Shown here in pieces: positions 1-6,797 of a DNA stretch of 20,576 nt. The position numbers and the translations under genes are program-made. The notes under the pieces are model-generated. The model was not told the origin of the DNA, did no database searches, and was given only the letters and a program-made list of their open reading frames with translations. Every line of letters begins with the position of its first letter. The stretch's first letter is position 1. Origin of the DNA: XYD2-FULL-39-9 sp964363685 (GTDB lineage: Bacteria; Patescibacteriota; Patescibacteriia; Magasanikbacterales; GWA2-37-8); NCBI GenBank assembly GCA_964363685.1, contig CAYIJG010000011.1, positions 1 to 20,576 of the forward strand, in the 5' to 3' direction.

Positions 1-26
1 ATTTATTTATTTGCAAGACCCTCATA

Positions 27-755
27 CTATTTTTTTACCCTTAAAACTAATGCTTCACCATTTTTCTCTTTTAAACCAGCGCGATTATAATAATCAACTT
101 TAATATTTTTAAACCCAGCTTTTATGACCAATTTTTTTATTTTGTCTGCATTAAAAACATACAAATAACGATCAATAATTTTATTCTCGGTTGCTTTCCA
201 TGGTAAAAAAACATCACCTTCTTCAAATCCAACTTTAGAATTTTCTAATTGTTCTTTAATTTTGAATCTTTTATACGGCCACTCATTCATTAAGTTCCAG
301 ACAATAAACTTTGCTTCACCTCCGTTTTTTAAAACTCGTTTTACCTCACTTAGTAACTTCACTCTCAAATCATCGCTCGGAATATGATGTAAAACCGCAA
401 AACAAAATATTCTGTCAAAATAATTACTTTTAAAAGGCAACTTTTTTGTCGCGTCCGCCACAAAAAATTTTGCCTCTCCTTTTTTTACTTCAACCTTAAA
501 TTTATTTTTTGAAATTTTAATCAATTTTTCGGAAATATCCGTTCCAAAATACAGCGCTCCAGTTTTTAAAATTTGTAAAGCTACCAGCCCGTTCCCACAA
601 CCCAAATCCAAAACTTTCATGCCTTCTTTTATATCATTTAAAAGCTTCAATTTTATACCCGACGGCAAAATCCTGGTTTTATCCCAGTCAGCCGCGATGG
701 TATTGTAATCTTGGTGAATTTTACGTATAATTTGATTTGCCTCTTTTTTTAACAT
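27..755 (-). CDS. Trm9/ALKBH8-like SAM-dependent tRNA wobble-uridine methyltransferase
   Basis: This is a class I SAM methyltransferase of 242 aa. Motif I is VLDLGCGNG (res. 48-56), the acidic motif II residue is D73, VADATKKLPF (99-108) is the third motif, and FDRIFCFAVLHHI (113-125) is the post-core motif. Several features go beyond a generic methyltransferase and match the Trm9/ALKBH8 family as I know it. These are the N-terminal YNTIA...TR (17-28), LPF, the AVLHH-I block, RVLKNGG...VW (140-153), DVFLPW (181-186; yeast Trm9 has DVFVPW) and the C-terminal RYLYVF...AGF (196-215). Trm9 methylates the carboxymethyl group of cm5U34 in tRNA to give mcm5U34. Its head-to-head neighbour is Elp3, which makes the cm5U intermediate. 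In yeast Trm9 needs the small zinc protein Trm112, and none is encoded here. A generic UbiE/Methyltransf_11 enzyme is the alternative. Family class is certain and the tRNA substrate is an inference. Confidence 0.8.
   Translation of the reverse strand: MLKKEANQIIRKIHQDYNTIAADWDKTRILPSGIKLKLLNDIKEGMKVLDLGCGNGLVALQILKTGALYFGTDISEKLIKISKNKFKVEVKKGEAKFFVADATKKLPFKSNYFDRIFCFAVLHHIPSDDLRVKLLSEVKRVLKNGGEAKFIVWNLMNEWPYKRFKIKEQLENSKVGFEEGDVFLPWKATENKIIDRYLYVFNADKIKKLVIKAGFKNIKVDYYNRAGLKEKNGEALVLRVKK
703..731 (+). promoter_or_regulatory. Candidate promoter for elp3, inside the 5' end of the methyltransferase gene
   Basis: TTGTAA (703-708) and TATAAT (726-731) are separated by exactly 17 bp. Transcription would begin near 738 and leave a leader of about 20 nt before the elp3 ATG at 759. 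No Shine-Dalgarno sequence lies in that leader. The whole promoter is inside the first 18 codons of the divergent methyltransferase gene. The -10 is a perfect match in AT-rich DNA, so chance is possible. Confidence 0.35.
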
Positions 756-758
756 GTT

Positions 759-2408
759 ATGTCCATTAACGAAACAATAATTAAATACCTGTCTGAAAAC
801 CCTCCCAAAACTGAGATTGATTTTAGCGAATCTTTACGTAAGATGTTGCGCCAAGAAAATGACCCAAAAATCTCTATACCAAACAAACAAGTTCTTCTAA
901 AATCATACCATAAATTAGTCCGGACGGGCAAGGTCAAAAAAAGTGTTCAACTAGAAAAAATTCTCCGCCGACGAGCTATCCGTACCCTTTCGGGGGTTAC
1001 TATCGTCACCTCTTTGGTAAAACCCTACCCATGCCCTGGCAAGTGCGTCTATTGCCCTCTGGATGCCCGTATGCCGAAGAGCTATCTGTCAGATGAACCA
1101 GCTGCTGCCCGAGCGCTGACCTTGGAATTTAGCCCATACGATCAAATGGCCAAAAGAATTGAGGCTTTGGAAAACAACGGCCATCCTACCGATAAAGTAG
1201 AACTGATTATCAAAGGCGGTACCTGGAACTCATACCCCTTATCCTACCAATACTGGTTTATTCTGAAATCTTTTGAAGCGGCTAATCGGACTGGCATTAA
1301 GAATAAAACTAGAGCTACAAAGCTAAGCGAACATTCATCTCTTAAAAAACTACGAGCCGAACTAGCCAAACAACAAAAACTAAACGAAAAAGCTAAACAT
1401 AGAATTATTGGCCTGACTTTGGAAACTAGACCTGACTGTGTCAATCTACGTACTGTCTGGCAGATGCGCGAGATGGGCTGTACCCGTATTGAGCTTGGCA
1501 TCCAACATACTGACGATGCGATTTTAAAACTTATCAAACGCGGACATGATAATGCCAGATCAAAGCTGGCCACGCAGTTTCTCAAAAATTACGGCTACAA
1601 AACCGACTTTCACTTGATGCCCCAACTACCTGGCGCTACACCCGAAACTGATCTGGCGATGATGATAAATGTTTTTGAAGACCCTGGCTTTCGGCCCGAT
1701 ATGATTAAAGTTTATCCTTGTTCTGTAATTAAAAATTCAGAACTATACGATTGGTTCAAGGAAGGAAAATACAAAGCCTACCCTACTGATGACCTATTAC
1801 GAATACTGAAACAATTCAAACCGCACGTACCAAGATATTGTCGTATCTCTCGTCTCATCCGCGATATCCCGGGCCAATATATAGAAGATGGAAATAAAAT
1901 CACCAACCTGCGCCAGGTTATCCAAGAACAAATGAAAAAAGAAGGCACAAAATGTGTCTGCTTACGTTGCCGTGAAATCTCTCACGTGGATATTACCGAA
2001 ATAAAAGATTTAACTCCGCATTTGTTTATTGACGAATATGAAACTCAAGGTGGAACTGAATATTTTTTAAGTTTTGAAGATAAAAACAGACAAGTGGTTT
2101 TTGCTTTTTGCAGGTTGCGCATCGTTGACCAAGCGACTTATAAAAAAGATAGAAAGCTATCCCCTTTCCCAGCCTATATCCGTGAACTTCATACTTATGG
2201 CCAGCTCGTCAAAATCGGCATGCAAGAAAAAGAATCTAGCCAACATAAAGGTTTGGGTAAAAAACTAATTATAATGGCTGAAAAAATAACCAAAGAAAAA
2301 GGTATAGCCAAAATCGCCGTTATTTCCGGCGTGGGTGTGCGTGATTACTATCGCCATATTGGATATAGACTAGAAAATACCTATATGGTAAAACGGTTGA
2401 AAAGATAG
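759..2408 (+). CDS. elp3: Elp3-type tRNA uridine-34 carboxymethyl-forming radical SAM / GNAT enzyme
   Basis: This 549-aa protein has the full Elp3 architecture. The N-terminal region (1-75) is followed by TLSGVTIVTSLVKPYPC and a radical-SAM cluster motif CPGKCVYC (C92, C96, C99) that would bind a 4Fe-4S cluster and SAM. KGGTWNS (152-158) is the conserved strand expected near the active site. CVCLRCREI and RELHTYG lead into a GNAT acetyltransferase domain with the acetyl-CoA loop QHKGLG (495-500), VISGVGVRDYY and the characteristic end YMVKRLKR. Known Elp3 enzymes use acetyl-CoA and SAM chemistry to place a carboxymethyl group on C5 of U34 in tRNA. The cysteine spacing is CX3CX2C, shorter than the CX9CX2C I recall for yeast Elp3. 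The gene sits 3 bp from the start of the Trm9-like gene on the other strand, with a Nudix gene 14 bp downstream. The ATG at 759 has no Shine-Dalgarno site. Confidence 0.95.
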   Translation: MSINETIIKYLSENPPKTEIDFSESLRKMLRQENDPKISIPNKQVLLKSYHKLVRTGKVKKSVQLEKILRRRAIRTLSGVTIVTSLVKPYPCPGKCVYCPLDARMPKSYLSDEPAAARALTLEFSPYDQMAKRIEALENNGHPTDKVELIIKGGTWNSYPLSYQYWFILKSFEAANRTGIKNKTRATKLSEHSSLKKLRAELAKQQKLNEKAKHRIIGLTLETRPDCVNLRTVWQMREMGCTRIELGIQHTDDAILKLIKRGHDNARSKLATQFLKNYGYKTDFHLMPQLPGATPETDLAMMINVFEDPGFRPDMIKVYPCSVIKNSELYDWFKEGKYKAYPTDDLLRILKQFKPHVPRYCRISRLIRDIPGQYIEDGNKITNLRQVIQEQMKKEGTKCVCLRCREISHVDITEIKDLTPHLFIDEYETQGGTEYFLSFEDKNRQVVFAFCRLRIVDQATYKKDRKLSPFPAYIRELHTYGQLVKIGMQEKESSQHKGLGKKLIIMAEKITKEKGIAKIAVISGVGVRDYYRHIGYRLENTYMVKRLKR

Positions 2409-2422
2409 TATTATATTTGTAT

Positions 2423-2809
2423 ATGTTTTTACCTCCAAATTCAATCATTGCTTCCGGACCGGTTATTATAGAAGACAATAAAGTCTTACTTAATCGTGAA
2501 CAAAAACCAGACGGCATTACTCCTTGGATGTTTCCAGGAGGTCAAGTAGAAGAATTTGATAAGACTTTAGAAGAAGCTTGTCAGCGTGAAGTGGGCGAAG
2601 AATTGGGTTTAAAAATAGAAATAATAAAACCACTCAAACCAATCATGTTATTTCAAAATGGCAGAATCATAATTCTCATTCACTATTTAGCAAAAAGAAT
2701 TGGAGAAATAACACCAGGAAAAGATATTGCCGAGTGGGCTTGGCATGATATAAATAATTTACCGGATAATTGTGCGCAAAATGTATATGATATAATTAAG
2801 AGCCTTTAA
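2423..2809 (+). CDS. Nudix (MutT-family) hydrolase, substrate unknown
   Basis: This is a small single-domain Nudix protein of 128 aa. The Nudix box is recognisable as GGQVEEFDKTLEEACQ followed by REVGEELGL, with the metal-binding RE..EE core intact. The segment between GG and RE is one residue longer than the usual GX5EX7RE pattern, and D replaces the first conserved E. Nudix enzymes cleave nucleoside diphosphates linked to another group (X). The substrate cannot be read from the sequence. An in-frame TTG at 2417 could add two residues, but the ATG at 2423 is preferred because it is the first canonical start. The gene starts 14 bp after the elp3 stop on the same strand, so co-transcription is likely. 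A functional link to tRNA modification is not shown. Confidence 0.85.
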   Translation: MFLPPNSIIASGPVIIEDNKVLLNREQKPDGITPWMFPGGQVEEFDKTLEEACQREVGEELGLKIEIIKPLKPIMLFQNGRIIILIHYLAKRIGEITPGKDIAEWAWHDINNLPDNCAQNVYDIIKSL

Positions 2810-2817
2810 CTTCTGTC

Positions 2818-2901
2818 TGTCATTTCGAGCGAAGCCTTAGCGGAGTCAAGAAATCCCTTACACCATGCTTAAGGGATCCCTCCACTACGGTCGGGATGAC
2901 A
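2818..2901. repeat. Dispersed imperfect palindromic repeat, copy A (TGTCAT...ATGACA)
   Basis: This 84-bp intergenic element lies between the Nudix gene and glyA. It is bounded by TGTCAT (2818-2823) and its inverse ATGACA (2896-2901). An inner hairpin pairs ATCCCTTA (2853-2860) with TAAGGGAT (2870-2877). Read on the minus strand, its right arm (TGTCATCCCGACCGTAGTG) matches the left arm of copy B at 10494 (TGTCATCCTGAACGTAGTG), so the two are one family. Similar REP-like elements are, to my knowledge, scattered through CPR and Bacteroidetes genomes. Confidence 0.7.
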
Positions 2902-2902
2902 A

Positions 2903-2931
2903 TTGAAAATTGCAAACTAATTATTTATAAA
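2903..2931 (+). promoter_or_regulatory. glyA promoter
   Basis: TTGAAA (2903-2908) and TATAAA (2926-2931) have a 17-bp spacer, and each matches 5 of 6 consensus bases. The -10 box ends 10 bp before the glyA ATG (2942). Initiation at the usual distance would give a leader of only about 3-5 nt, and no Shine-Dalgarno site is present. The promoter begins 2 bp after repeat copy A. Confidence 0.6.
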
Positions 2932-2941
2932 AACTTATCAT

Positions 2942-4189
2942 ATGCACACTCAACAATTAAAAGACTTTGATCAAGATATTTACCAAAGCATAAAGCGCGA
3001 ACAAAAACGCCAGGAAGAAGGGCTGGAAATGATCCCTTCGGAAAATTTTGTCTCCCCAGCTGTGCTTGAGGCATTAGGCTCTATTTTAACAAATAAATAC
3101 TCAGAAGGGTATGTAGGCAAGCGCTATTATGGCGGTTGCGAATTTATAGACGAAGTAGAAACTCTGGCCATAGACCGAGCCAAACAACTTTTTGGCGCCG
3201 AACATGTCAATGTGCAACCACTATCGGGCGCCCCGGCCAATGTCGCAGTATATTTTGCCCTGCTCAAACCTGGCGACACCGTGCTTGGTATGGATCTTTC
3301 TCATGGTGGCCACCTTACCCACGGCCATCCGGTCACCTATATGGCCAAAATTTATAACTTTGTCCGCTATAAGACTAATGCCGAAGGTTTGATTGATTTG
3401 GATAATCTTCGCCAGATGGCTCTAGAGCACAAACCAAAAATAATTTTGGTTGGCTATAGTGCCTACTCCCGAGAAATTGAATACCAAAAAATAAAAGATA
3501 TTGCCGATGAGGTAGGCGCTATCACCATGGCTGACATTGCCCATATCGCCGGACTTATTGCCGGAGGACAGATGGATAATCCCGTGCCGATTTTTGATAT
3601 TGTGACTACCACCACTCACAAAACCTTGCGCGGACCACGAGGTGGAATGATTATGTGTAAAGAAAAATTTGCCAAAGATATTGATAAGTCTGTGTTCCCA
3701 GGTTTTCAGGGTGGACCTCATGAAAATAATATTGCCGCCAAAGCTATCGCTTTCAAAGAAGCCTTGGAGCCAGAGTTCAAAGAATACGCCAAACAAATAA
3801 AAACCAATGCTAAGATACTAGAAGCCGAATTTAACCGCATGGGTTATAAACTCTGTTTTGGCGGTACAGATAATCACCTCTTGCTTATAGACGTAACTGG
3901 CAAAGGCGTGTCAGGTAAAGAAGCGCAGATTGCTTTGGACAAGGCTGGTATTACGGTAAACAAAAACATGATTCCAGATGACCCTCGCTCACCAATGGAT
4001 CCATCCGGAATTCGTCTTGGCACACCGGCCATTACTACTCGCGGAATGAAAGAAGAAGAAATGAAAATAATTGCAGGCTGGATTGATGAGGCAATTATGA
4101 ATTGGCAAGATGAAGCGAAGTTGGCTGAAATTAAACAGCGAGTGGTTGAGATGACTAAAAAGTTTCCTCTCTATCCAACTTTAAAATGA
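2942..4189 (+). CDS. glyA: Serine hydroxymethyltransferase
   Basis: This 415-aa PLP enzyme interconverts serine plus tetrahydrofolate with glycine plus 5,10-methylene-tetrahydrofolate in the cytoplasm. It supplies one-carbon units for thymidylate, purines and methionine. Family blocks run along its whole length: MIPSENFVSPAV near residue 30, TNKYSEGYVGKRYYGG, the VNVQPLSGAPAN block, DLSHGGHLTHGH, DIAHIAGLIAGG, and TTTTHKTLRGPRGG, where K227 is the PLP-binding lysine. VFPGFQGGPHEN and the C-terminal GIRLGTPAITTRGM follow. The length is typical of bacterial GlyA and no key motif is missing. It has its own promoter directly upstream and is convergent with the unknown gene that ends at 4208. The stop codon is UGA, which shows that UGA has not been reassigned in this genome. 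Confidence 0.98.
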   Translation: MHTQQLKDFDQDIYQSIKREQKRQEEGLEMIPSENFVSPAVLEALGSILTNKYSEGYVGKRYYGGCEFIDEVETLAIDRAKQLFGAEHVNVQPLSGAPANVAVYFALLKPGDTVLGMDLSHGGHLTHGHPVTYMAKIYNFVRYKTNAEGLIDLDNLRQMALEHKPKIILVGYSAYSREIEYQKIKDIADEVGAITMADIAHIAGLIAGGQMDNPVPIFDIVTTTTHKTLRGPRGGMIMCKEKFAKDIDKSVFPGFQGGPHENNIAAKAIAFKEALEPEFKEYAKQIKTNAKILEAEFNRMGYKLCFGGTDNHLLLIDVTGKGVSGKEAQIALDKAGITVNKNMIPDDPRSPMDPSGIRLGTPAITTRGMKEEEMKIIAGWIDEAIMNWQDEAKLAEIKQRVVEMTKKFPLYPTLK

Positions 4190-4207
4190 CCTTAATATTT
4201 AAGACAC

Positions 4208-5257
4208 CTATTTGTTAGATATACTATTTTGGTTTTTTGTTCTTAAAAACTTAACTGCAACTGCAGCAAACATTAAATGCTCTGGTTTAAAATGTAACTC
4301 CGAAGTTCCCATTCCATAGCTAGCAGACTTACGATCTACTAGATCTCCGCCAACACTATCCCTAACTCTTACAAATTCTTTATTCCAAGTATCAAATACA
4401 CCTAAACCCTCACTAGTTACCATTAAAGATCCACCAAAAATTTCTTTTTCTGCCTCAGCGCTTTTAATACCGAGAAGAAAATTAATTATTTTAGCTATCT
4501 TTCTCTCGCCATAAACTTTTGTACTCATAGCTAAGTCGGCTATCGCATAATCTTTAACCAAATAAAGTGGAGATTGCTTTTGCCCCCTATCTTTTTCTCC
4601 TAGATCTTTAAGAACAGCGTCGCTAGACGCTTCAAAGAGTTCGTATATTCCTCGTATTGTCTCTGGTTTATAATTAGTTTCAGACGCTACTTCGGGATTT
4701 TCACCAGACAGATACCTTTGGGCAAACGTACTCACCTCATCTACAAAGCCATCAACACGTTTTCTTCTATCGCTTGTTCTTGCGATGTCATCAGGTATTT
4801 GATTTTGAAATAATCTACTATCATCAATTTTGGTAAGACAATTTATTGTATATACCGCAGATGAATATACGTCTAGTTTACCACTAAAAAATGAAGCTTC
4901 TACTAAATCAATAGCCGTAGCAATCAATTTTGCGTCTCTAGCGTCTAAAGACTCAAGAGACCCCACTCTTTTACCTCCTGTGCCAAGCTTATAAATTAAA
5001 TTGTTAATACCTCGCGACTTAAATTCATTAGGGTGTTGTTGGTTACTGCTCTCTGGTAATGAAGAATTATTATTAAGAGTCTCCAAAAACGCATCAATCA
5101 TCTCACGAGTAATGCCCCTAGTTACGTCACCAGGAAGAATACCTGTGTCCTTTGCTCCAGCACTAACATAACGACCGTACATCTTTTTTCTTCCACTTTG
5201 TGGTATTCCGCTGTCATTCATCGCCCTAACTATACCTAACAACTCTCTATTTACCAT
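4208..5257 (-). CDS. Hypothetical protein, 349 aa, no family recognised
   Basis: I do not recognise this protein. It is soluble-looking, with no signal peptide, no membrane helix and no cysteine or metal motif. The N-terminus is basic (NRELLGIVRAMN... GRKKMYGRYVSAGAK), residues about 60-80 are Ser/Asn/Gln-rich and probably disordered, and the rest is mixed helical sequence. It lies just after pyruvate kinase on the same strand: its ATG is 23 bp beyond the stop of the frame-shifted pyk tail (5281), so the two are probably co-transcribed. It converges with glyA across an 18-bp gap that holds only a weak AT palindrome (CTTAATATTTAAG, 4191-4203). The long uninterrupted frame and operon-like position support a real gene. 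The function is unknown. Confidence 0.75.
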   Translation of the reverse strand: MVNRELLGIVRAMNDSGIPQSGRKKMYGRYVSAGAKDTGILPGDVTRGITREMIDAFLETLNNNSSLPESSNQQHPNEFKSRGINNLIYKLGTGGKRVGSLESLDARDAKLIATAIDLVEASFFSGKLDVYSSAVYTINCLTKIDDSRLFQNQIPDDIARTSDRRKRVDGFVDEVSTFAQRYLSGENPEVASETNYKPETIRGIYELFEASSDAVLKDLGEKDRGQKQSPLYLVKDYAIADLAMSTKVYGERKIAKIINFLLGIKSAEAEKEIFGGSLMVTSEGLGVFDTWNKEFVRVRDSVGGDLVDRKSASYGMGTSELHFKPEHLMFAAVAVKFLRTKNQNSISNK

Positions 5258-5280
5258 AAATTTATTATTCTAAACTAAAT

Positions 5281-5369
5281 TTATTTTATCTCCCGTACCT
5301 CAACCAAATTCACATTCCCTGCCTGCCCGACCGGCTCGCCCGCTACCACCACCATCTGATCCCCTACTT
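5281..5369 (-). pseudogene. Detached C-terminal end of pyruvate kinase (out of frame)
   Basis: In the frame reached by a one-base shift at the end of pyk, the minus strand encodes VGDQMVVVAGEPVGQ followed by AGNVNLVEVREIK and a TAA at 5281-5283. This is the expected final strand of the pyruvate kinase C domain (family pattern GDxVVxxAGxPVGxxGxTNLxxV). Adding one A to the AA at 5368-5369 (minus strand) turns LAK-stop into LAKVGDQM... and gives a 479-aa protein, the normal length for the family. It is therefore a frameshift in the genome, in this strain, or in the assembly. Confidence 0.8.
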
Positions 5370-6719
5370 GGCTAATTTATGTTTCTTGATATAGGCAATC
5401 GATCTTTCTACAAGTTCTTCTATAGACTGACATGGTTCCAAAATAAACGGCACTACCCCCCAAGACAGATTGAGCTGTCTCTGTACTCTAGCACTACTAG
5501 TACCAACCAAAATTAATAATTGCGGACGGACATGACTAATAAGCCGACCAGTTTCTCCAGACAACGATGCAGCCAAAATAATTTTGGCTTTTACTTCTTC
5601 GGCCAGAATCCGGGAGAGTTCGCTGATGGCCAGCTCTATCGTCGTGCCGCTTTTGTGGATGCCAGGCAAGGCCGTATCATCATAATGAGATTTTTCGGTG
5701 CTGACAATAATATCTGCCATAGTCTCTACCACGAGCACTGGATGCAGCCCCACCGCGGTTTCATTTGAAAGCATCAGACAGTCCGCATGATCAATAACTG
5801 CATTGGCCACATCACTGACCTCCGCTCTGGTAGGACGACTACTCTCTCGCATAGAATCCAACATTTGCGTGGCCACAATCACGGGCTTGGCTTGTTGGTT
5901 AGCGGCGTCTATCATTTTTTTCTGAACCAGAGGCACTTCTGGAGCTAATAATTCTAGACCTAGATCACCACGGGCCACCATAATGCCGTCGCTTACATCT
6001 AGAATTTCTTTGAGGTTATCAACCGCCACGCGTCTTTCTATCTTGGCTATCAGGTGCACTGGCGCTTGATTTTTAATACCCAGACCTTCTTCAAATTGCT
6101 TAATTAAAAATCGTAAATCAATAATATCTTTGGCGCTACGCACAAAAGACAAAGCCACCAAATCTACGCCTTGCTCCAAACCAAATTTCAAATCATTTTT
6201 ATCCTTTTCACTAATCACTGCCACATCTAGATTGCTATCAGGAAAATTCAAACCTTTGTGAGAAAGAATTTTTTCTCCTTCTACGACTTCACAGATTATT
6301 TTGGTACCTTCAACATTTTTGACCCGCAGTTCGATATGGCCGTCATCAACCAGAATCCTATGGCCCGGCGCAACAAAATTGTGTAAATCAGGATAATCAA
6401 GCGGAACCACCCCTGGCTCAGGTTGTTTTAATGGGGCGTCAAACACTACTTCCTCGCCTACCTTGATGGCTATCCCCGCTTCTGGCAAAGCTCCTACTCG
6501 AATTTTTGGGCCTTGCAAATCTTGCATAATCGCGATGGGCTCACCCGTTATTTCTTCAGCTTTGCGAATAATAGATATCAAAGCGGCATGACTAGTATAA
6601 TCTCCATGTGAAAAATTAAGTCGTGCGATATTTAGTCCGGCTTTTATCATTGCCACAATAGTATCAAGATCTGAACAAGAAGGACCAAGGGTTGCACAAA
6701 TTTTTGTTTTCTTTGTCAT
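5364..6719 (-). CDS. pyk: Pyruvate kinase, frame ends early (C-terminal strand missing)
   Basis: Pyruvate kinase transfers phosphate from phosphoenolpyruvate to ADP in the last step of glycolysis. The A domain shows KICATLGPSC near the start, ARLNFSHG (R33, N35, S37, H38) and DLQGPKIR. The B domain spans about 72-170. The catalytic stretch AKIER has K226 and E228, MVARGDLGLE carries the metal-binding D252, and ATQMLDSM plus PTRAEVSDVANAV follow. The allosteric-type C domain starts near residue 345. The frame stops after ...IKKHKLAK at 451 aa, while the remaining 28 residues of the C domain are encoded next door in another frame (5281-5369). The active-site domains are complete, so the truncated product might still be active, although the loss of the last C-domain strand could affect folding or tetramer contacts. 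No promoter is obvious upstream. Confidence 0.95.
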   Translation of the reverse strand: MTKKTKICATLGPSCSDLDTIVAMIKAGLNIARLNFSHGDYTSHAALISIIRKAEEITGEPIAIMQDLQGPKIRVGALPEAGIAIKVGEEVVFDAPLKQPEPGVVPLDYPDLHNFVAPGHRILVDDGHIELRVKNVEGTKIICEVVEGEKILSHKGLNFPDSNLDVAVISEKDKNDLKFGLEQGVDLVALSFVRSAKDIIDLRFLIKQFEEGLGIKNQAPVHLIAKIERRVAVDNLKEILDVSDGIMVARGDLGLELLAPEVPLVQKKMIDAANQQAKPVIVATQMLDSMRESSRPTRAEVSDVANAVIDHADCLMLSNETAVGLHPVLVVETMADIIVSTEKSHYDDTALPGIHKSGTTIELAISELSRILAEEVKAKIILAASLSGETGRLISHVRPQLLILVGTSSARVQRQLNLSWGVVPFILEPCQSIEELVERSIAYIKKHKLAK

Positions 6720-6742
6720 AACTATAATTACTAGAGGTGAAT

Positions 6743-6769
6743 AAAAAAGAAAATGTATTTTTCTTTTTT
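6743..6769 (-). terminator. AT-rich hairpin after the nrdR / membrane-protein pair
   Basis: A perfect 11-bp inverted repeat, AAAAAAGAAAA (6743-6753) and TTTTCTTTTTT (6759-6769), has a 5-nt loop. It lies 29 bp past the stop of the small membrane protein and 23 bp before the pyk start. It could end the nrdR transcript. The stem is almost all A-T, so it is a weak terminator at best. Confidence 0.35.
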
Positions 6770-6797
6770 TAAAGCTCGACGTAATTTCAAGCTTCGC

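Noticed and set aside
27..755. Ubiquinone/menaquinone UbiE-type methyltransferase
   Set aside because: The SAM core is shared, but the DVFLPW, N-terminal YNTIA...TR and C-terminal VF...AGF blocks fit Trm9/ALKBH8 better, and the neighbour is elp3. It remains the main alternative.
2417..2419. TTG start for the Nudix gene
   Set aside because: It adds only two residues to an ATG at 2423 and has no ribosome-binding signal.
5320..5340. GC-rich CCTGCCTGCCCGACCGG resembling the 17370 palindrome
   Set aside because: It is not palindromic and is fully explained as coding for the expected AGEPVGQAG stretch of the pyruvate kinase tail.
5364..5372. Programmed -1 frameshifting to extend pyruvate kinase
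   Set aside because: There is no slippery heptamer and no clear downstream stem at GCC AAG TAG; a one-base loss in an A run is simpler.
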